Source: an uncultured Eubacteriales bacterium (lineage in GTDB: Bacteria > Bacillota > Clostridia > Oscillospirales > CAG-272). From it: a stretch of DNA of 64,000 bases. The DNA is taken from NCBI GenBank assembly GCA_905205065.1, contig CAJLCI010000009.1:1-64000 (forward strand). Reading direction: 5' to 3'. A program made the position numbers and the translations under genes. Positions 18,482 through 27,441 of this stretch are shown piece after piece. The notes under the pieces were generated by a model. The model was not told the origin of the DNA. It searched no databases and was given only the letters and a program-made list of their open reading frames with translations. Every line of letters starts with the position of its first letter. The stretch's first letter is position 1.

Positions 18482-19015
18482 TTATTCCCTCTGAAAAACT
18501 ATCTGCTTTATATTATATAAAAATCCAACTGCCATATATTTTTTATTTCCTATTTTAATTTCTTTTTCTTTTACTACTTTTCCACCCATCCTCGTATAAA
18601 ATTTTTTGGCACATTTATTATCTTTTAAACACCATAATATCATTTTAAATTTGTTCATATTTTTAAATTCATTCGCAACATACTGAAATAATTTTGTACC
18701 TATGCCATTATATTTAAGACCGGACTTTACGTATATAGCTAATAATTCACAATCTATATCCGGAATATCATTCGTAAAATTATTATTATCTATATATTTG
18801 CAAAATCCTACTATCTGATTATTTAGCTCGGCTACTATAAATCCATTTTCTTTGTAATCTCTTTTTATTTTCTCTATTCTTTCCTCAACCTTCATTGAAT
18901 TTAAAAATTCTTCATCTATAATTCCTTTATATGCCGTTTTCCATCCGTCTATTTGAATTTCAACTACGTTTGATACGTCTTTTTCTTCAATATTTCTGAT
19001 TATTACATTATCCAT
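18482..19015 (-). CDS. GNAT family N-acetyltransferase
   Basis: A 177-residue acetyl-CoA-dependent acetyltransferase. Motif A is visible as LLAIYVKSGLKYNGIGTKLFQYV, where KYNGIGTKL is the acetyl-CoA pyrophosphate loop. Motif B follows in WCLKDNKCAKKFYTRMGGKVV. The N-terminus (VSNVVEIQIDGWKTAYKGIIDEEFLNSM) is typical of GNATs acting on small molecules or ribosomal proteins; the substrate cannot be read from sequence. Codon use is very AT-rich, like its partner gene. Confidence 0.85.
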   Translation of the reverse strand: MDNVIIRNIEEKDVSNVVEIQIDGWKTAYKGIIDEEFLNSMKVEERIEKIKRDYKENGFIVAELNNQIVGFCKYIDNNNFTNDIPDIDCELLAIYVKSGLKYNGIGTKLFQYVANEFKNMNKFKMILWCLKDNKCAKKFYTRMGGKVVKEKEIKIGNKKYMAVGFLYNIKQIVFQRE

Positions 19016-19355
19016 AATTCACCTATTTAATTAACACTTGTTTAATTATATCAAAGCAAATGAAATTATACAAGATTTTAATAATATTTCTTTTTTAATT
19101 ATACTTAAAAAATATACCACAAAATTGTTTTGTTCTGAAAAATTCGGTTTTGTTTTTTTATTTTATTCATAAATAATTATATCAATTAAATATTCAACTT
19201 CAATTTCTATATTATCTTAAATTCAAACATAAAAATATTCTCATTTCCAAAAGAGAAAAAGAGTCTATAAACTTTACAGTTTTTAAGCTGCCATAAATTG
19301 TCTGATGACTGAAAGAAATATCACTTCGCACATAATCACCGAAATCCGAACAAAG
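19016..19355. other. AT-rich intergenic region
   Basis: Between the GNAT gene and the tRNA-Gly terminator the sequence is very AT-rich, with no coding frame or RNA gene that I recognise. It forms the right edge of an AT-rich island that begins near 17560. Confidence 0.5.
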
Positions 19356-19389
19356 AAAAGCCCCGAAACGCAATCTGCGTTGTCGGGGC
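19351..19389 (-). terminator. Terminator of the glnN/tRNA-Gly transcript
   Basis: The arms GCCCCGA-ACGCA and TGCGT-TCGGGGC (19360-19389) form a GC-rich hairpin, followed on the minus strand by TTTTCTTTG. It ends the tRNA-Gly transcript. Confidence 0.85.
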
Positions 19390-19397
19390 CTGCATGG

Positions 19398-19468
19398 AGC
19401 GGATAACGGGAATCGAACCCGCCTTATCAGCTTGGGAAGCTGAAGTTTTACCACTAAACTATATCCGC
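19398..19468 (-). tRNA. tRNA-Gly(CCC)
   Basis: A 71-nt cloverleaf reads on the minus strand, with acceptor GCGGATA/TATCCGC, discriminator T, D-arm TAGTTTAGTGG, anticodon stem TCAGC/GCTGA with loop TTCCCAA, and T-arm GCGGGTTCGAATCCCGT. Loop bases 34-36 are CCC, giving glycine GGG decoding. The 3' CCA is not encoded. It lies 42 bases downstream of the glnN stop, so processing from the glnN transcript is possible. Confidence 0.95.
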
Positions 19469-19510
19469 ACAATGCCGCAGCCTATTAAAGCCGCGGTAAA
19501 AATTAAAAAT

Positions 19511-21604
19511 TTATCTTACTCCGTAAAGCAAATCACCATATGTCGGAAAGGGCCAGTACTGCTGGGCAGTATATCTTTCACATTCATCAGCGGCAGAACG
19601 AAGTTTTTCCATATCTTTAAGAATTTTATTTTTATAATAATTTGCCTCTTCGAGATTGTCCTCAATACTTACGGCGCTGTCCAAGCCCTGTTCAAGAATA
19701 CAGGTATTTTTACTCAGTTCCGACAACAATTTAGAAAGCATATTTACTGTCTCTATCTCGTACGTACAATCCGCTTCCTTCGAAGCCATCTGTTTGGTAA
19801 CTACAGTGTCCGAAAGATCCTTTGTAAATGCGCTTACCGATGGAAGAATTTCTTTTCTGACCATATCTATCATGGTTCTTCCTTCTATATTGAGAATTTT
19901 GCAATAGTTCTCAAGCATAATATCATATCTGGATCTCAGTTCAGTTTCAGTAAACACTTTATGCTTTTCAAAAAGATCTATGTTCTTCTTATCAAGAAAA
20001 TGAGGAACACAGTCTGGCGTTGCAGGCAGATTGAGAAGCCCTCTCTTTTTTGCTTCATCAAGCCATGTGCTGTCATAACCGTTTCCATTGAATATTATAT
20101 GTTTATGATCATTAAACGTTCTTTTTATCAGATTGTGTATGGCCTCATTCAAATCCTCAGCATTTTCAAGCTCATCGGCATAATGACACAGCGATTCTGC
20201 AACAGCCGTATTTATTACAACATTTGTCATGGATATTGAACTTGCGGAACCGAGCATTCTGAACTCAAATTTGTTTCCGGTAAATGCAAACGGAGACGTA
20301 CGGTTACGATCTGTAGCATCTTTAGGAAATTTGGGAAGAATATGAACACCGAGCCGCATCTGCGTTTTTTCCGCCGCGAGATACGGAACATCCGACGCAA
20401 TTGATTCAAGAATCGCCGTCAGTTCATCCCCTAAAAATATAGATACTACCGCTGGAGGTGCTTCATTTGCGCCAAGACGATGGTCATTTCCTGCGCTTGC
20501 CACAGAAATTCTGAGCAAATCCTGATAATCATCAACAGCTTTGATAACTGCGCACAAAAACAGTAGAAACTGTGCGTTCTCATGAGGTGTTTCTCCGGGT
20601 GAAAGGAGATTTACCCCTGTATTGGTAGAAATAGACCAGTTATTATGTTTTCCAGAGCCGTTGACACCTTCAAAGGGCTTTTCATGCAAAAGACATACAA
20701 GACCATGCTTTTTTGCAATCTGCTTCATCATTTCCATCGTCAGCTGATTATGGTCCGTCGCAATATTTGTTGAACAGAAAATCGGCGCAAGCTCATGCTG
20801 CGCAGGTGCAACCTCATTATGCTCGGTTTTTGCAAGAATACCAAGCTTCCACAGCTCTTCATCCAGCTCTTCCATAAAAGCGGCAACGCGCGGTTTTATA
20901 GCTCCGAAATAATGATCGTCAAGCTCTTGTCCCTTCGGGGGTTTCGCTCCGAAAAGAGTCCGTCCGGTGTAAATTAAATCCTTACGCTTATTATAAAGCT
21001 CTCTGTCAACAAGAAAATATTCCTGTTCCGGTCCTACAGATGTGTTTATATGAGTAACATCCGTCGTACCAAAAAGACGGATCACTCTCAGCGCCTGACG
21101 ATTAATAGCCTCCATTGAGCGCAGCAGGGGAGTTTTCTGATCAAGTGCTTCTCCTCCATACGAACAAAATGCAGTAGGTATATAAAGCGTCTTTCCCTTG
21201 ATAAAAGCAAATGCAGTAGGATCCCATGCAGTATAACCCCGTGCTTCAAAAGTAGCCCGCAGTCCTCCGGACGGAAAGCTCGATGCATCAGGCTCCCCCT
21301 TGACAAGCTCTTTTCCTGAAAATTCCATAATGACCTTTCCGTCATCTGTCGGAGAAATAAAGCTGTCATGCTTTTCGGCAGTTATTCCTGTCATCGGCTG
21401 AAACCAATGGGTATAGTGAGTTGCGCCATGTTCAACCGCCCAATCCTTCATAGCATTTGCGACAACATGGGCTAAATTAATGTCAAGGTGCTTTCCCTCA
21501 TCCATTGTTCTTTTCAAAGAGGCATACGTCTCCTTCGGAAGACGCGATTTCATAGTTATTGTGTTGAATACAAGAGAACCAAAGGTTTCAGGTATACTTT
21601 TCAT
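19511..21604 (-). CDS. glnN: Type III glutamine synthetase
   Basis: GSIII ligates ammonia to glutamate with ATP and forms large dodecamers. The 697-residue length separates it from GSI and GSII (about 350-470). GSIII signatures include FPSGGLRATFEARGYTAWDPTAF, VGPEQEYFLVD, NEVAPAQHELAPIF, GVNGSGKHNNWSISTNTG and NRTSPFAFTGNKFEFRMLGS. MKSIPETFG at 21604 is chosen since AAAGGA lies just upstream; a start six codons earlier would remove that site. A perfect consensus promoter lies about 100 bases upstream. The enzyme supplies glutamine for HisH, TrpG, PurF, PurL and carbamoyl phosphate synthesis. Confidence 0.96.
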   Translation of the reverse strand: MKSIPETFGSLVFNTITMKSRLPKETYASLKRTMDEGKHLDINLAHVVANAMKDWAVEHGATHYTHWFQPMTGITAEKHDSFISPTDDGKVIMEFSGKELVKGEPDASSFPSGGLRATFEARGYTAWDPTAFAFIKGKTLYIPTAFCSYGGEALDQKTPLLRSMEAINRQALRVIRLFGTTDVTHINTSVGPEQEYFLVDRELYNKRKDLIYTGRTLFGAKPPKGQELDDHYFGAIKPRVAAFMEELDEELWKLGILAKTEHNEVAPAQHELAPIFCSTNIATDHNQLTMEMMKQIAKKHGLVCLLHEKPFEGVNGSGKHNNWSISTNTGVNLLSPGETPHENAQFLLFLCAVIKAVDDYQDLLRISVASAGNDHRLGANEAPPAVVSIFLGDELTAILESIASDVPYLAAEKTQMRLGVHILPKFPKDATDRNRTSPFAFTGNKFEFRMLGSASSISMTNVVINTAVAESLCHYADELENAEDLNEAIHNLIKRTFNDHKHIIFNGNGYDSTWLDEAKKRGLLNLPATPDCVPHFLDKKNIDLFEKHKVFTETELRSRYDIMLENYCKILNIEGRTMIDMVRKEILPSVSAFTKDLSDTVVTKQMASKEADCTYEIETVNMLSKLLSELSKNTCILEQGLDSAVSIEDNLEEANYYKNKILKDMEKLRSAADECERYTAQQYWPFPTYGDLLYGVR

Positions 21605-21704
21605 ATGGGCGTTTCCTTTCACGGGGACAGAGAGAGTACCGCTTTTACAAATTTAATAATCAAAAAATCAAGCAGCAGACATCAAAATCCTACGCTTTCT
21701 TTTT

Positions 21705-21733
21705 ATTATAGCGCGGCTTGTCGGGTTTGTCAA
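21705..21733 (-). promoter_or_regulatory. Consensus sigma-A promoter of glnN
   Basis: The minus strand has TTGACA (21728-21733) and TATAAT (21705-21710) with a 17-base spacer, a perfect match to the housekeeping consensus. I see no obvious GlnR operator beside it. Confidence 0.9.
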
Positions 21734-22173
21734 TCGTTTTTTATCATAAAACTTTGGAATCAAGAATATACATTTAAATTTCCTCCGAATTTTCTTGGAA
21801 ATATAGAAAAACCAGAAAAAATATGGTACAATAAAATATAAGGCATATAAAGCTTCGGATTTACAACCGACAGGTCTTGTACAGACAGCCGATTGATTAT
21901 TTTTGGCAGCACCTCAAATATTGCAGATTAACTGAAATTATGACAGAAAGAATTTGTAAATTCAAAAGCATTAAGCTAACAGAAACGCTCTATTAAGAGC
22001 GTTTCTGCGGCGGAGCATCCGCATTTGAAAATAATCAAAGCAGTCTTCTCCGTTTCAGAAGCAAACCTTTTGTCCGTGGGTACTCAGCACGGCAAAAATT
22101 AAAATATATATCAATAGCTTTTGCAGACGTGACGTTCTGCCTTTATTTATATAAAAAGGAATGATCATAAGTA
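21734..22173. other. glnN-topB divergent intergenic region
   Basis: About 440 bases separate the glnN promoter from topB. The only strong structure is a perfect 12-bp hairpin at 21980-22007 (CAGAAACGCTCT-ATTA-AGAGCGTTTCTG) without a following T-run. The rest is AT-rich with no coding frame that I trust. A topB promoter should lie here but I do not see a clear one. Confidence 0.5.
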
Positions 22174-24447
22174 ATGACGCTAATTATTGCTGAAAAACCA
22201 AGTCTTGCACGCAACATTGTTGCCGGAATAGGAAAAATGAATAAACATATCGGCTATTTTGAAGGCTGCGGTTATATTGTCACATGGGCATTTGGTCATC
22301 TTTTTTCTCTTTATGATATAGAAGATTACATCTCGGATAAATCGAAAAAGGAAAATGATCTCAAAATACGCTGGACACTTGATAATCTGCCGTGTTTTCC
22401 GAAAGAATTTTGTTTTAAGCTTAAATGTGATGAAAACGGAAAACCGGATGAAGGTGTAAAAAAGCAATTTGAAATAATCAAAACTCTGTGCATGCGTACT
22501 GACGTAGACTGCATTGTAAACGCAGGAGATTCTGACAGAGAAGGTGAAATTATTGTCCGTCTATGCATAAGCCATGCATTGGAAAATAAAATTGAAAACA
22601 AAAAATTAGTGCGTCTTTGGCTTCCCGATCAGACCGAAGAAACTATAAAAACAGCACTTTGCGAAATGAAAGATGAAAGTGAATACAGCCGTCTTGCCGA
22701 CGAGGGTTTTGCAAGAACATATATAGACTGGCTTTACGGGGTTAATCTGACCAGATATGCAACGTTAAAGACCGGCACACTGCTCCGCGTCGGAAGAGTA
22801 ATTGTACCGATTGTAAAAGCGATATATGACCGTGATATGGAAATACGCAATTTTGTTCCGGATATATATTACGTCGCTGCAAGCAAAGAAGAAACTAACG
22901 GGGCATTAGTTGAGCTTATAAGCAAAACAAAATTTGATAAAAATCAGCTGGATAAAGTCCGGGAGCTATGCGATAAATACAATGCTTCGGAAGCCATAGT
23001 TACTTCCTGCAAAACAAAAAAGGATACGGTATCACCCGGCAAGCTGTATTCACTTTCAAAGCTTCAGAACGTTCTTGGAAAAAGATATAAAATGTCTATG
23101 GAGCAAAGTCTGAAAATCGTACAGAAGCTTTATGAGGAGGGATATGTTACATATCCGAGAACAAATTCGGAATATCTTGCCGAAGCCGAAAAGGACAGAA
23201 TTAAACAAATTCTCACCGGAGTAGAAAAACTTGGATACCCGGTTGAGTTCAAAAATAAAAAGACCATCTTCGACGATACAAAAATTGAATCTCATTCTGC
23301 CCTGACTCCTACCGCTAAAATTCCGAAATCATCATCTCTCTCCGCAGACGAACTAAAAGTATATCAAACGATTTTTCGCCGTTTTGCGGCTGTATTCTGC
23401 TCAAAGCCATGTATTGTAGAAAGATCAGAAATTAAAATCGAAGTCGGAAAACATGAGGTTTTCTCTCTCAAAGGAACTGTAATTATCGAACCGGGATGGA
23501 CAAAATACGATAACCATTCAATGAAAGACAAAATTCTTCCACCTCTCAAAAAAGGAGACAGCGTAAACATTAAATTTGAACCCCGGGAAAAAGAGACCAG
23601 TCCTCCTAAACACTATACGATAGAAACGCTGAATAATTATCTCAAAAATCCGTTTCGGGAAGATAAAGCCGCCGCAAAAAGCACAGATCAGGCAAGCGGT
23701 GATCCGGGAACAGACAGCACACCGGAAGACGACTCGGAGGATTACCGTGCAATTTTTGAAGGACTTGAGCTCGGAACCGAAGCCACACGAACAGGAATTA
23801 TCAATAATGCCCGTAAATCGAAATATATACAGCTGAAAAAAGACGTCTACACAATACTTCCCGACGGCGAATTTCTAATAGATTCTCTGAAAAGTATGCA
23901 AATTTCAATGGATAAATACAAAACAAGCACCCTCGGTCAGGCTCTTAAAAAAGTATATAGAGGCGATATATCAGTAGATGAATGTGTGCTTCTTGCAGAA
24001 AAAGAAATCTCAGAAATATTCGCCCGCCCCGAAGACTTGCCTCCCGAACTTGACTGCAACAGCGGTTTTTATGGAGACACTGTCGGCAAATGTCCTCTTT
24101 GCGGCCGCGATGTTGTAAGAGGAAAATACAGTTACGGCTGTAAAGGATACAAAGATGGCTGCGGCTTCAAAGTAGGCATAAATATTTGCGGAAGAGTAAT
24201 ATCCGTTTCAAATATTAAGCTGTTGCTTGAAACAGGACATACAGCAAAAATTCAGGGATTTATATCTAAAAAAAGCGGCAAAAGTTTTGACGCTTCGCTC
24301 AAACTTGACAATGGAAAAGCTGTTTTTGATTTTTCCGGGCCAAACAGCGTTTTGAACCAAAGCGCCGTATTAAAGTCCGACAGTTATTTCTCAGACGGTA
24401 CTCCTATGTGTTCGTCACGATATGCGCAGAATGATAGCGCGGAATGA
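22174..24447 (+). CDS. topB: DNA topoisomerase III (type IA)
   Basis: A 757-residue type IA topoisomerase that relaxes or decatenates DNA through a 5'-phosphotyrosine. The Toprim domain at the N-terminus has the catalytic EKPSLARNI, and VNAGDSDREGEII supplies the acidic DxD-type metal site. The active-site tyrosine is Y327 in YVTYPRTNSEYL. HSALTPT and TEATRTGIINNA follow. Near the C-terminus a four-cysteine zinc ribbon (CPLCGRDVVRGKYSYGCKGYKDGCGF) precedes a small domain. A Ser/Asp-rich insert lies around 500-520. Whether it is chromosomal TopB or an element-derived paralogue cannot be decided; no mobile genes flank it. Confidence 0.92.
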   Translation: MTLIIAEKPSLARNIVAGIGKMNKHIGYFEGCGYIVTWAFGHLFSLYDIEDYISDKSKKENDLKIRWTLDNLPCFPKEFCFKLKCDENGKPDEGVKKQFEIIKTLCMRTDVDCIVNAGDSDREGEIIVRLCISHALENKIENKKLVRLWLPDQTEETIKTALCEMKDESEYSRLADEGFARTYIDWLYGVNLTRYATLKTGTLLRVGRVIVPIVKAIYDRDMEIRNFVPDIYYVAASKEETNGALVELISKTKFDKNQLDKVRELCDKYNASEAIVTSCKTKKDTVSPGKLYSLSKLQNVLGKRYKMSMEQSLKIVQKLYEEGYVTYPRTNSEYLAEAEKDRIKQILTGVEKLGYPVEFKNKKTIFDDTKIESHSALTPTAKIPKSSSLSADELKVYQTIFRRFAAVFCSKPCIVERSEIKIEVGKHEVFSLKGTVIIEPGWTKYDNHSMKDKILPPLKKGDSVNIKFEPREKETSPPKHYTIETLNNYLKNPFREDKAAAKSTDQASGDPGTDSTPEDDSEDYRAIFEGLELGTEATRTGIINNARKSKYIQLKKDVYTILPDGEFLIDSLKSMQISMDKYKTSTLGQALKKVYRGDISVDECVLLAEKEISEIFARPEDLPPELDCNSGFYGDTVGKCPLCGRDVVRGKYSYGCKGYKDGCGFKVGINICGRVISVSNIKLLLETGHTAKIQGFISKKSGKSFDASLKLDNGKAVFDFSGPNSVLNQSAVLKSDSYFSDGTPMCSSRYAQNDSAE

Positions 24448-24575
24448 AATATCAGAAATCGACAGCAATTAACTTCTTAAGTAAATTAACAGCTTTCAAA
24501 AATGATTCATCATAAATATGCGATAATATGTAGTCATTGCCTTATAAGTCAATTTTTTAAATATCTGTGTAACGA

Positions 24576-24613
24576 TAAAAAACAGTCTCTTTAATTAAGA
24601 GACTGTTTTTAAT
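24576..24613. terminator. Bidirectional terminator topB/trxB
   Basis: AAAAACAGTCTCTT and its complement enclose a short TAATT loop, giving U-runs on both strands. It lies between convergent topB and trxB. Confidence 0.9.
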
Positions 24614-24678
24614 ATAAGCTTACCCGGAAATACAAAGCATTTATAGCTCTCTCTCAATAAGTCTTCGAAAAAAGCTTT

Positions 24679-25641
24679 TTACCCGCGGCTCATAATATAT
24701 CTGCAAGCAGATACAGCCGCAGCTGCTCCGTCTGAAATGGCAGTTGCAATTTGTCTTACAGATTTAGTACGGCAATCACCGGCAACGAATAATCCATTGC
24801 CAAGAGAACAATCTTCACCAGCCTCTATATATCCGTATTTATCAAGCGGAGCAACATCAGAAAAGATTTCATTCTCCGGCTTCAGTCCGATTGCAACAAA
24901 AACTCCGTCAAGAGGCAGATTATATGTATCGGTATCAATTCCCGTAACACTGTCAAGCATTGACTTTTCACCGTTAGGAGCAAGATGAACTGCGCGGAGC
25001 TCTCCGTCCTCTTCTATCAGCCTGTCTGCAATCGTTCCGGTAATAAGCTCAACATTAGAGGCATTTCTCAATATGCTTACAAGACTCTGTTCTCCTGTAA
25101 AGTAATCAAGATTCTGAATAACATAAACATGACTGCACAGTTCAGACAGCATAACCGCTTCCTGAAGAGCAGAATTTCCTCCTCCGATTACAGCGACAGT
25201 AAGTCCGCGGTAAAAAGCTCCGTCACATACGGCACAGTAGGATACCCCGGAGCCTTCAAGTTCCTCTTCCCCTTCAAGGCCAAGAGTCCGGTGATGAACT
25301 CCGGCGGCAATTATAACCGTGCTTGAATGATAAAATTCTCCTCCGGGCAGTATAATTTTCCAGCTTCCGTCAATTTCACGCAGCAAGCCTGTCACTTCAG
25401 CTTCAATAATTTCCGCCCCCTGCGATTTGACCTGTTCCGTAAGACGCTCTGCAAAATCAAGCCCGCTCATCTGCGCCGTTCCCGGATAATTCTCTATTTT
25501 CGGAGAATGCGTTACCTGTCCGCCGACAACATCTTTTTCAAATACCACAACCGTCTTTTCAGCGCGTCGGCAATAAAGCGCCGATGTAAGACCGGCCGGT
25601 CCCGCGCCGATTACAGCTACATCATAGAATCTGTTGTCCAT
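24679..25641 (-). CDS. trxB: Thioredoxin reductase
   Basis: This 320-residue flavoprotein uses NADPH to reduce thioredoxin through the C136-x2-C139 disulfide (SYCAVCDGAF). The FAD Rossmann motif is VIGAGPAGLTSA at 10-21 and the NADPH motif is GGGNSALQEA. The C-terminal FAD motif GLFVAGDCRTKSVRQIATAISDGAAAA is intact. It is the low-molecular-weight bacterial type. A likely partner in this window is the thioredoxin-like domain fused to NrdD, though that link is inference. Confidence 0.95.
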   Translation of the reverse strand: MDNRFYDVAVIGAGPAGLTSALYCRRAEKTVVVFEKDVVGGQVTHSPKIENYPGTAQMSGLDFAERLTEQVKSQGAEIIEAEVTGLLREIDGSWKIILPGGEFYHSSTVIIAAGVHHRTLGLEGEEELEGSGVSYCAVCDGAFYRGLTVAVIGGGNSALQEAVMLSELCSHVYVIQNLDYFTGEQSLVSILRNASNVELITGTIADRLIEEDGELRAVHLAPNGEKSMLDSVTGIDTDTYNLPLDGVFVAIGLKPENEIFSDVAPLDKYGYIEAGEDCSLGNGLFVAGDCRTKSVRQIATAISDGAAAAVSACRYIMSRG

Positions 25642-25744
25642 TTCTATTTATGTCCTTTTCCTATTTATTTGCAGTTTATTCATACCGTCTTTTGCAGTAA
25701 TTACCAATTCATTTTATTTATAAAAAGTATAGCCGCTCATCAAA

Positions 25745-25778
25745 ACTGAAGACCTTAAAAAACTGAAGGCTTTAAAAA
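25745..25778. repeat. 17-bp tandem duplication upstream of trxB
   Basis: Two adjacent near-identical 17-bp units (ACTGAAGACCTTAAAAA and ACTGAAGGCTTTAAAAA) lie about 100 bases upstream of trxB. They could be paired regulator half-sites or a chance duplication. They do not match the 16-bp unit of the composite repeat family. Confidence 0.45.
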
Positions 25779-25878
25779 CAGGATTTTTTCCGGAATTACC
25801 GCAAAAATCAAATGGCTCCGCAGCATAAAACCAACATTCTAAATAAAGCTGTTACGCTTACTCCATTTTTATGTAAAG

Positions 25879-25910
25879 AAAAGGCACCTGCTACCGCAAG
25901 TGCTTTTTTC
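25879..25910 (-). terminator. Terminator of tRNA-Ser
   Basis: A hairpin with arms AAGCACTTG / CAGGTGCCTT on the minus strand is followed by TTCTTT. It starts directly after the tRNA 3' end. Confidence 0.75.
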
Positions 25911-25914
25911 ATGG

Positions 25915-26000
25915 CGGAGGGGATGGGATTCGAACCCATGTGGGGTTTCCCCCAAACGGTTTTCAAGACCGCCTCGTTATGACCACTTCGATACCCCTCC
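25915..26000 (-). tRNA. tRNA-Ser(TGA)
   Basis: An 86-nt class II tRNA on the minus strand. The acceptor stem is GGAGGGG/CCCCTCC with discriminator G. The anticodon loop CTTGAAA gives anticodon TGA. A long variable arm (TTTGGGGGAAACCCC) and T-arm ATGGGTTCGAATCCCAT complete it. The 3' CCA is not encoded. Confidence 0.95.
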
Positions 26001-26195
26001 AAATATAAAGAATCCCTTTATAAAAGTTTTACTAATCTGCCTTATTTAAAACTAACATCAGATATTTAACCGGCAAAAGGTACTGAACCTAAAAGTAATT
26101 CGCGTCCGCCCTTTTGAAGCAAAATCTCTCTGAACAAAATTATCACTTCAAGTTATGCACATGGCAAACTCTTCATCATTTAAACTCTGTTAAAT

Positions 26196-26224
26196 ATAAT
26201 AACATAACGCATTGTAAATGTCAA
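26196..26224 (-). promoter_or_regulatory. Promoter for tRNA-Ser
   Basis: On the minus strand TTGACA (26219-26224) and TATTAT (26196-26201) are 17 bases apart and read toward tRNA-Ser about 190 bases downstream. Confidence 0.7.
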
Positions 26225-26263
26225 GTACGAATACAAAAAAACTTGATTTTTTTTAATTAGCTA

Positions 26264-26292
26264 TTGCATTCATCGTATTTTTATGGTATTAT
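26264..26292 (+). promoter_or_regulatory. Promoter upstream of secG
   Basis: TTGCAT (26264-26269) and TATTAT (26287-26292) have a 17-base spacer and point toward secG. The transcript would start near 26299 and first pass through the hairpin region at 26301-26385. Confidence 0.6.
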
Positions 26293-26300
26293 AGTAACAG

Positions 26301-26385
26301 TATGTGTCCTTTACTTCTCGGCAAAACGATATCTGTTATTTATTGCCGAAAGAACATAAGATAAAATTAGGACATTTTTTATATT
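26301..26385 (+). ncRNA. Possible small RNA or attenuator before secG
   Basis: Outer arms TGTCCT and AGGACA enclose an inner stem TTCTCGGCAA / TTGCCGAAAGAA. The structure is followed directly by TTTTTTAT, which looks like intrinsic termination. With the promoter just upstream it forms an approximately 85-nt transcription unit. It could be a stand-alone small RNA, or an attenuator for secG 75 bases downstream. I do not recognise it as a known riboswitch class. Confidence 0.45.
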
Positions 26386-26458
26386 TATATATGATTATAT
26401 TATTAAAATAATCTATACAACATATACCACATATACCGTTTTTCAGGGGGATTTTCAA

Positions 26459-26869
26459 ATGGATACAGTTGACGTTGTTCTCGGCATTATACTTTTAGCC
26501 GCCGCCGTATTTCTTGTTATAGTGGTTCTTTTGCAACCGGGTAAATCTAACCACCTTTCAGGAACAATTGCCGGCGGTGCGGATACATTTTTCGGAAAAA
26601 CAAAAGGTAAAACCATTGACAGAATGCTGTCAAAAATTACAGCCGTTGTCGCTGTAATCTTTGCTTTGCTTGTTATTACTGTATATGTAATTCAGGATAA
26701 TACTTTTGTCACAAAAGACAGTTATATTGACGATTATATTTCCGATCTCGGAAACGAAAGTGAGACCTCAGATGAGACAGGAGCGGAAAGCGGAAGTTCA
26801 GAAACGTCGGCAGAGACAAACACGGATAATGACTCATCCGCTGCGGATACGTCGGAAGACGCTGAATAA
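26459..26869 (+). CDS. secG: Preprotein translocase subunit SecG
   Basis: SecG is the small accessory subunit of the SecYEG channel. The first 80 residues show the family pattern: a membrane helix (about 5-25, LGIILLAAAVFLVIVVLLQ), a glycine-rich loop with GTIAGGADTFFGKTKGKTIDRMLSK, and a second helix (about 58-80). The remaining about 50 residues form an acidic Ser/Thr/Glu/Asp tail that is longer than in model SecG proteins. GGGGG lies close before the ATG. A strong terminator follows. Confidence 0.93.
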   Translation: MDTVDVVLGIILLAAAVFLVIVVLLQPGKSNHLSGTIAGGADTFFGKTKGKTIDRMLSKITAVVAVIFALLVITVYVIQDNTFVTKDSYIDDYISDLGNESETSDETGAESGSSETSAETNTDNDSSAADTSEDAE

Positions 26870-26899
26870 TAAAGTTACTATATAACTAAAACTAAAAAG

Positions 26900-26942
26900 A
26901 TGATGCTGTCCGCACTGTTGAGCGGACAGCATCATTGTTTTT
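26900..26942 (+). terminator. secG terminator
   Basis: The 14-bp stem ATGATGCTGTCCGC and its complement (26900-26935) has an 8-base loop and is followed by TGTTTTT. It also lies at the 3' end of the convergent spoIIIA operon. Confidence 0.92.
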
Positions 26943-26982
26943 AAAACAATTACAAATATATCAGAGAATACAGATTTTTCTT

Positions 26983-27441
26983 CTATGATGATCCTGTAAC
27001 GCTGACTCTTGAAGATGAAATTCCGTATAATGAACATATGAGATCGATAATCTTTTTCTGAATTCCAGGATTGTCTCCGCCTACGCAGACAACTGCCACA
27101 CCGCTGATTTTTGGAGGATATTCCTCAAGCAAAAGAGGTGTGCTTCGCGAATAGTTTCCAGAGTCATAAACATATTCGCTTCCGGATTCAAAATTAATCA
27201 TAACTCTTGCGCCCTTAACACCATCTATTGCATTAAGCAAAGCCGTTACCCTCTGTTCCTCCTCCGCAGAATAGCTTGCAAGCGAAGAAGTTTCGGTTTC
27301 CGCTGTATTCTGTTCCTGTTTCTGATTTTCACCGTCAAAGACGGAAACGGCAAGGCAAAGAATTCCCGCAATCAATCCTACAACAATAAATGTCACGCCC
27401 TTAGTTTCCTTAAGCTTTCCGAATATTTCATTCAGCTTCAT
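26983..27441 (-). CDS. spoIIIAG: Stage III sporulation protein AG
   Basis: SpoIIIAG forms a large ring in the intermembrane space of the feeding-tube channel between mother cell and forespore. The 152-residue protein has one membrane segment (about 17-36) and then an extracytoplasmic ring-building domain containing LLNAIDGVKGARVMINFESGSEYVY, PPKISGVAVVCVGGDNPGIQKKIIDLICSLYGISSSRVSVTG. The ATG at 27441 overlaps the spoIIIAF stop by 14 bases. It is the last gene of the operon here; spoIIIAH, normally next, is absent. Confidence 0.9.
   Translation of the reverse strand: MKLNEIFGKLKETKGVTFIVVGLIAGILCLAVSVFDGENQKQEQNTAETETSSLASYSAEEEQRVTALLNAIDGVKGARVMINFESGSEYVYDSGNYSRSTPLLLEEYPPKISGVAVVCVGGDNPGIQKKIIDLICSLYGISSSRVSVTGSS

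Noticed and set aside
21980..22007. Rho-independent terminator between glnN and topB
   Set aside because: The stem is perfect but neither strand has a T-run after it, and no gene ends nearby. It is kept only as a hairpin.
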